Source: JANNMJ01 sp031397815
Lineage (GTDB): Bacteria > Bacteroidota > Bacteroidia > Cytophagales > Hymenobacteraceae
NCBI GenBank assembly: GCA_031397815.1
Contig: JANNMJ010000021.1
Coordinates: 1-27,141, forward strand
Reading direction: 5' to 3'
Length of the DNA: 27,141 nt
In this document: positions 25,149 to 27,141 of the stretch, piece after piece
How positions within the stretch are numbered: the stretch's first letter is position 1
How the letters are laid out: every line of letters starts with the position of its first letter
Made by a program: the position numbers and the translations under genes
The notes under the pieces: model-generated
The model's database searches: none
What the model saw: only the letters and a program-made list of their open reading frames with translations
What the model was told of the DNA's origin: nothing

Positions 25149-25172
25149 TACCGGCGGCTCACAGCCTCAGCC

Positions 25173-25245
<73 letters not shown>

Positions 25246-25262
25246 CAACGTTTTGTTACCGG

Positions 25263-25314
25263 AAACCCCGGAAAGTCGCAAATCTGGTCACAGATGCGGT
25301 TTTTCGGGGTTTTT
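25263..25314 (+). terminator. Terminator-like hairpin after tRNA-Thr
   Basis: AAACCCCG (25263-25270) pairs with CGGGGTTT (25305-25312) and a short T-run follows to 25314. Inside, CGC-AA-ATCTG pairs with CAGATGCG around GTCA, with the AA bulged. It could end the tRNA transcript; it could also be part of the integrated element's end. Confidence 0.6.
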
Positions 25315-25347
25315 GGCTTCTAGCTGGTTCAGGTTTGTGACCCGGTT

Positions 25348-25390
25348 GGTGCCGATATGTGCCTCACTATTTGCCCCCGCTGGTGCCCCC
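25348..25390 (+). promoter_or_regulatory. Helically spaced TGCC motifs, possible integrase arm sites
   Basis: Four related motifs stand in the same orientation between the tRNA and the integrase frame: GGTGCC at 25348-25353, GTGCC at 25359-25363, TTGCCCCC at 25371-25378 and GGTGCCCCC at 25382-25390. The TGCC cores are spaced 10, 12 and 12 bp, close to one helical turn. Repeated arm-type sites for the integrase N-terminal domain are expected next to such genes, but this assignment is inference. Confidence 0.4.
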
Positions 25391-25408
25391 AGCATTTCCA
25401 CCCAACCG

Positions 25409-25678
25409 ATGGTCATTTCTTTCGAACTCCGTTCCGACCGACCCTAACCTTCCGGCCTCTGCGCCGTCCGCCTAATTGCCTGTTTTGATAAGCAGCGCCT
25501 TCGTCTACCCACTAACGAACTTTGCTCTCCGAAGCATTGGGATCGGGAGAATGGCCGGTTCAGAAAATCGTTTCCCGGCTACCAAGACGCCAACGACAAT
25601 CTGAAAGCACAGGCTGCGCGTGTCGAGGCGGCGTACCGACACATTCGCATCAACAACGGCACTCCGACGCTGGCTACA
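25409..25678 (+). pseudogene. Integrase arm-domain coding segment broken by an in-frame TAA
   Basis: From the ATG at 25409 the frame reads MVISFELRSDRP and then meets TAA at 25445-25447. The same frame continues without another stop (PSGLCAVRLIACFDKQRLRL..., CSPKHWDRENGRFRKS) straight into the integrase at 25679. The sequence on both sides of the stop is what is expected of the N-terminal arm-binding domain of Bacteroidota integrases, where the motif usually continues past R-x-D-[RK]-P with N or a similar residue. There is no ATG, GTG or TTG in frame between the stop and 25679. A single base change or a sequencing error would explain it. Confidence 0.75.
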
Positions 25679-26743
25679 GTGCGGGCAGCACTGGATGAGC
25701 TTTACCCGCCCGCCGTTGATCCAACGCCACCTCCACCCCCGCCGCGACTGCTGCTGCTCGAACAGTTCGATGCGTTCCGGGAAGTTCTGCGCGGGCGGGG
25801 GCTGATGCGCAACACGCTGCGCCATTACTTGGTGTCGCGCAACTGGATGGCGGGCTTCGAGCGGCAAGCGGGCCAACCGCTGATTGTGGGAACGTATGAT
25901 CTGGCGACGCACGAGGCGGTACTTCGTTACCTACGCTTGGATCGGAAGCTCGCGCAGAACTCGCTGTACACGCTCACCAAAAACCTGAGCGCTTTTCTGC
26001 GTTACCTGCGTGATGACCGCGGGCAGCAACTGGCCGTTGACCCGGCGCGACTCGGGGTACCGGCGGCGGACCTGGATATGCTCTATCTGACCGCGGATGA
26101 CCTAACGGCGCTGGCTGCCGCCGTGCTGCCGTCTTCACTCGTACCGGCGCGGGACGTGTTTTTGTTCTGCTGCTACACGGGCTTACGCTACTCGGACGTA
26201 CACCAGTTGCACGGGGGCAACTTCTCGGACTTGCCCGCCTCGGCGGGCGGTGGGCGGGCGCTGCGACTCACCCAGACCAAAACACGCACCTCGGTCGCCG
26301 TTTACCTTACGCAGCCGGCCACTTTAATCTTGGATAAGTATGACTGCCCGGAGCGTACGGGGCAGGGTGCGCGCCTTCTGCCAGTGCTGGCCAACCAGGT
26401 AATGAACCGCTACCTCAAGCGCGTCGCTCGGCTCGCGGGGCTGAGCCGGTTTGTGGAAGTGGTGGAAGTTCGGGGCGGTGAAGTGCTTAAGACGGCTACG
26501 CCGGTCTGGGAGCTGGTGTCGATGCACACGGCGCGGCACACGTTCGCGGTACAAAGTTTAATGCGGGGGATGCCGGTGGCTGTTTTGCAGAAGGTAATGG
26601 GGCACGCCAAGATCACCACGACGATGATTTACGCGAAAGTGGTCGAGGACTTTCAGCACCACGAGATGCGCCGGGTGTGGGGCGGGGCCGATACGACCAG
26701 CCCCGTCATCGACAGCATCTGTGCGGTGGCTCCGGCGGCGTAG
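25679..26743 (+). CDS. Tyrosine recombinase/integrase (catalytic part intact)
   Basis: Site-specific recombinase of the phage integrase family, expected to insert and excise a mobile element at the adjacent tRNA-Thr. Counting from the GTG at 25679 it has 354 residues: a SAM-like core-binding domain at about 25-125 and a catalytic domain with Arg170 (TGLRYSD), Lys201 (TQTKTR), His283 and Arg286 (HTARH), His309 (MGHAKITTT) and the nucleophile Tyr318 (MIYAKV). The catalytic set is complete. Its natural N-terminus lies upstream at 25409 but is cut off by an in-frame TAA, so a protein begun at this GTG would lack most of the arm-binding domain. It is directly followed by a second integrase in another frame. 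Confidence 0.85.
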   Translation: MRAALDELYPPAVDPTPPPPPPRLLLLEQFDAFREVLRGRGLMRNTLRHYLVSRNWMAGFERQAGQPLIVGTYDLATHEAVLRYLRLDRKLAQNSLYTLTKNLSAFLRYLRDDRGQQLAVDPARLGVPAADLDMLYLTADDLTALAAAVLPSSLVPARDVFLFCCYTGLRYSDVHQLHGGNFSDLPASAGGGRALRLTQTKTRTSVAVYLTQPATLILDKYDCPERTGQGARLLPVLANQVMNRYLKRVARLAGLSRFVEVVEVRGGEVLKTATPVWELVSMHTARHTFAVQSLMRGMPVAVLQKVMGHAKITTTMIYAKVVEDFQHHEMRRVWGGADTTSPVIDSICAVAPAA

Positions 26744-26745
26744 GA

Positions 26746-27141
26746 GATGCCTACATCAACACCCTGCCCGGCCGGGGCTTCCGCGTGTACACCATCCGGT
26801 GGTATGGCACCGTGCGCAACCACCTGGCGGCGTGGGCCGCCGAGCTGGCCGAGCCGATGACGGTGGCAGGCTACACGATGGCGGCCCACGAAGACTTCCT
26901 CAACCACCTGCGCGTCGGGGCGTGTCTGGCGCAGAATACCATCGCCTCGACCGTCAAGCAGCTCAAGCCCCTGCTGGCGTGGGCGCGTGATGCGCGGGGA
27001 CTGACGCTCGGCGTCGACCCCGGCAAGCTCACGGTGGAATGGGAAGAGGTGACCAAAGCGTGGCTCACCCCCGCCGAGCTGACGCTGCTGGAGCGGGCGA
27101 TGCTGCCCGATTCGTTGGTGCGGGTGCGCGATGCGTTTCTC
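26746..27141 (+). pseudogene. Second tyrosine integrase, 5'-truncated and cut by window end
   Basis: The frame beginning at 26746 reads DAYINTLPGRGFRVYTIRWY, then a core-binding domain (TMAAHEDFLNHLRVG, NTIASTVKQLKPLLAWARD) and the beginning of a catalytic domain (WLTPAELTLLERAMLPDSLVRVRDAFL), which aligns by eye with the first integrase at LTADDLTALAAAVLPSSL. It is open to the last base of the window. No arm-binding domain precedes it: the homology begins two or three bases after the stop codon of the first integrase, and in the upstream frame only unrelated codons are found. No good start codon is present before the core-binding domain. It is probably the remnant of a second element or of a recombination between integrase genes; a downstream ATG start giving a shortened protein cannot be excluded. 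Confidence 0.7.

Noticed and set aside
25323..25330. Duplicate of the tRNA T-arm (GCTGGTTC) as an attachment core repeat
   Set aside because: Only eight bases match and the sequence beyond differs, so it is likely chance. The true distal attachment site should be outside the window.

Overview
The window looks like chromosome of a GC-rich member of the Bacteroidota, most like Hymenobacter or a close relative in the Cytophagales. The evidence is three or more secreted proteins ending in, or built like, type IX secretion system (T9SS) cargo, TAnnTTTG-type -7 promoter elements rather than E. coli -10 boxes, a DUF349 protein, and a Bacteroidota-type tyrosine integrase beside a tRNA gene. The genus is inferred from protein style, not from a marker gene.

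Region 1 (1-12000) is a surface and secretome block on the minus strand. Read in the direction of transcription it holds a three-domain GH81 endo-beta-1,3-glucanase with a T9SS tail, a seven-repeat predicted beta-propeller with a T9SS tail, a 1564-residue protein made of about 58 copies of a 17-residue Gly/Asn/aromatic repeat in two duplicated arrays, and a smaller T9SS protein closed by a strong terminator. Rho-independent terminators punctuate the block.

Region 2 (1-343 and 11930-12850) is repeat-rich intergenic DNA. It contains two related three-hairpin palindromic elements about 12.4 kb apart, a 21-bp minisatellite of 11 units, a two-hairpin element closed by an outer stem, and short direct repeats. 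No gene is supported in either stretch.

Region 3 (12850-22520) is housekeeping: a MiaE-like tRNA hydroxylase and an acyl-ACP desaturase (both ferritin-like diiron enzymes, adjacent), a polytopic membrane protein of unknown function, a family 2 glycosyltransferase, an HrpB helicase, a small one-helix membrane protein, acylphosphatase, PdxH and a YqgE/AlgH protein. Region 4 (22576-25101) is a DUF349 protein with an Ala/Glu-rich N-terminus and an RGG-type tail.

Region 5 (25116-27141) is the start of a probable integrated element: tRNA-Thr(TGT) with its own promoter, a terminator-like hairpin, helically spaced TGCC motifs that may be integrase arm sites, a tyrosine integrase whose N-terminal arm-domain reading frame is broken by an in-frame TAA, and directly behind it a second, differently framed integrase that lacks its N-terminal part and runs off the window. 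I did not find a clear new defence or metabolic system. The most unusual items are the giant 17-residue repeat protein, the palindromic elements and the damaged tandem integrases.
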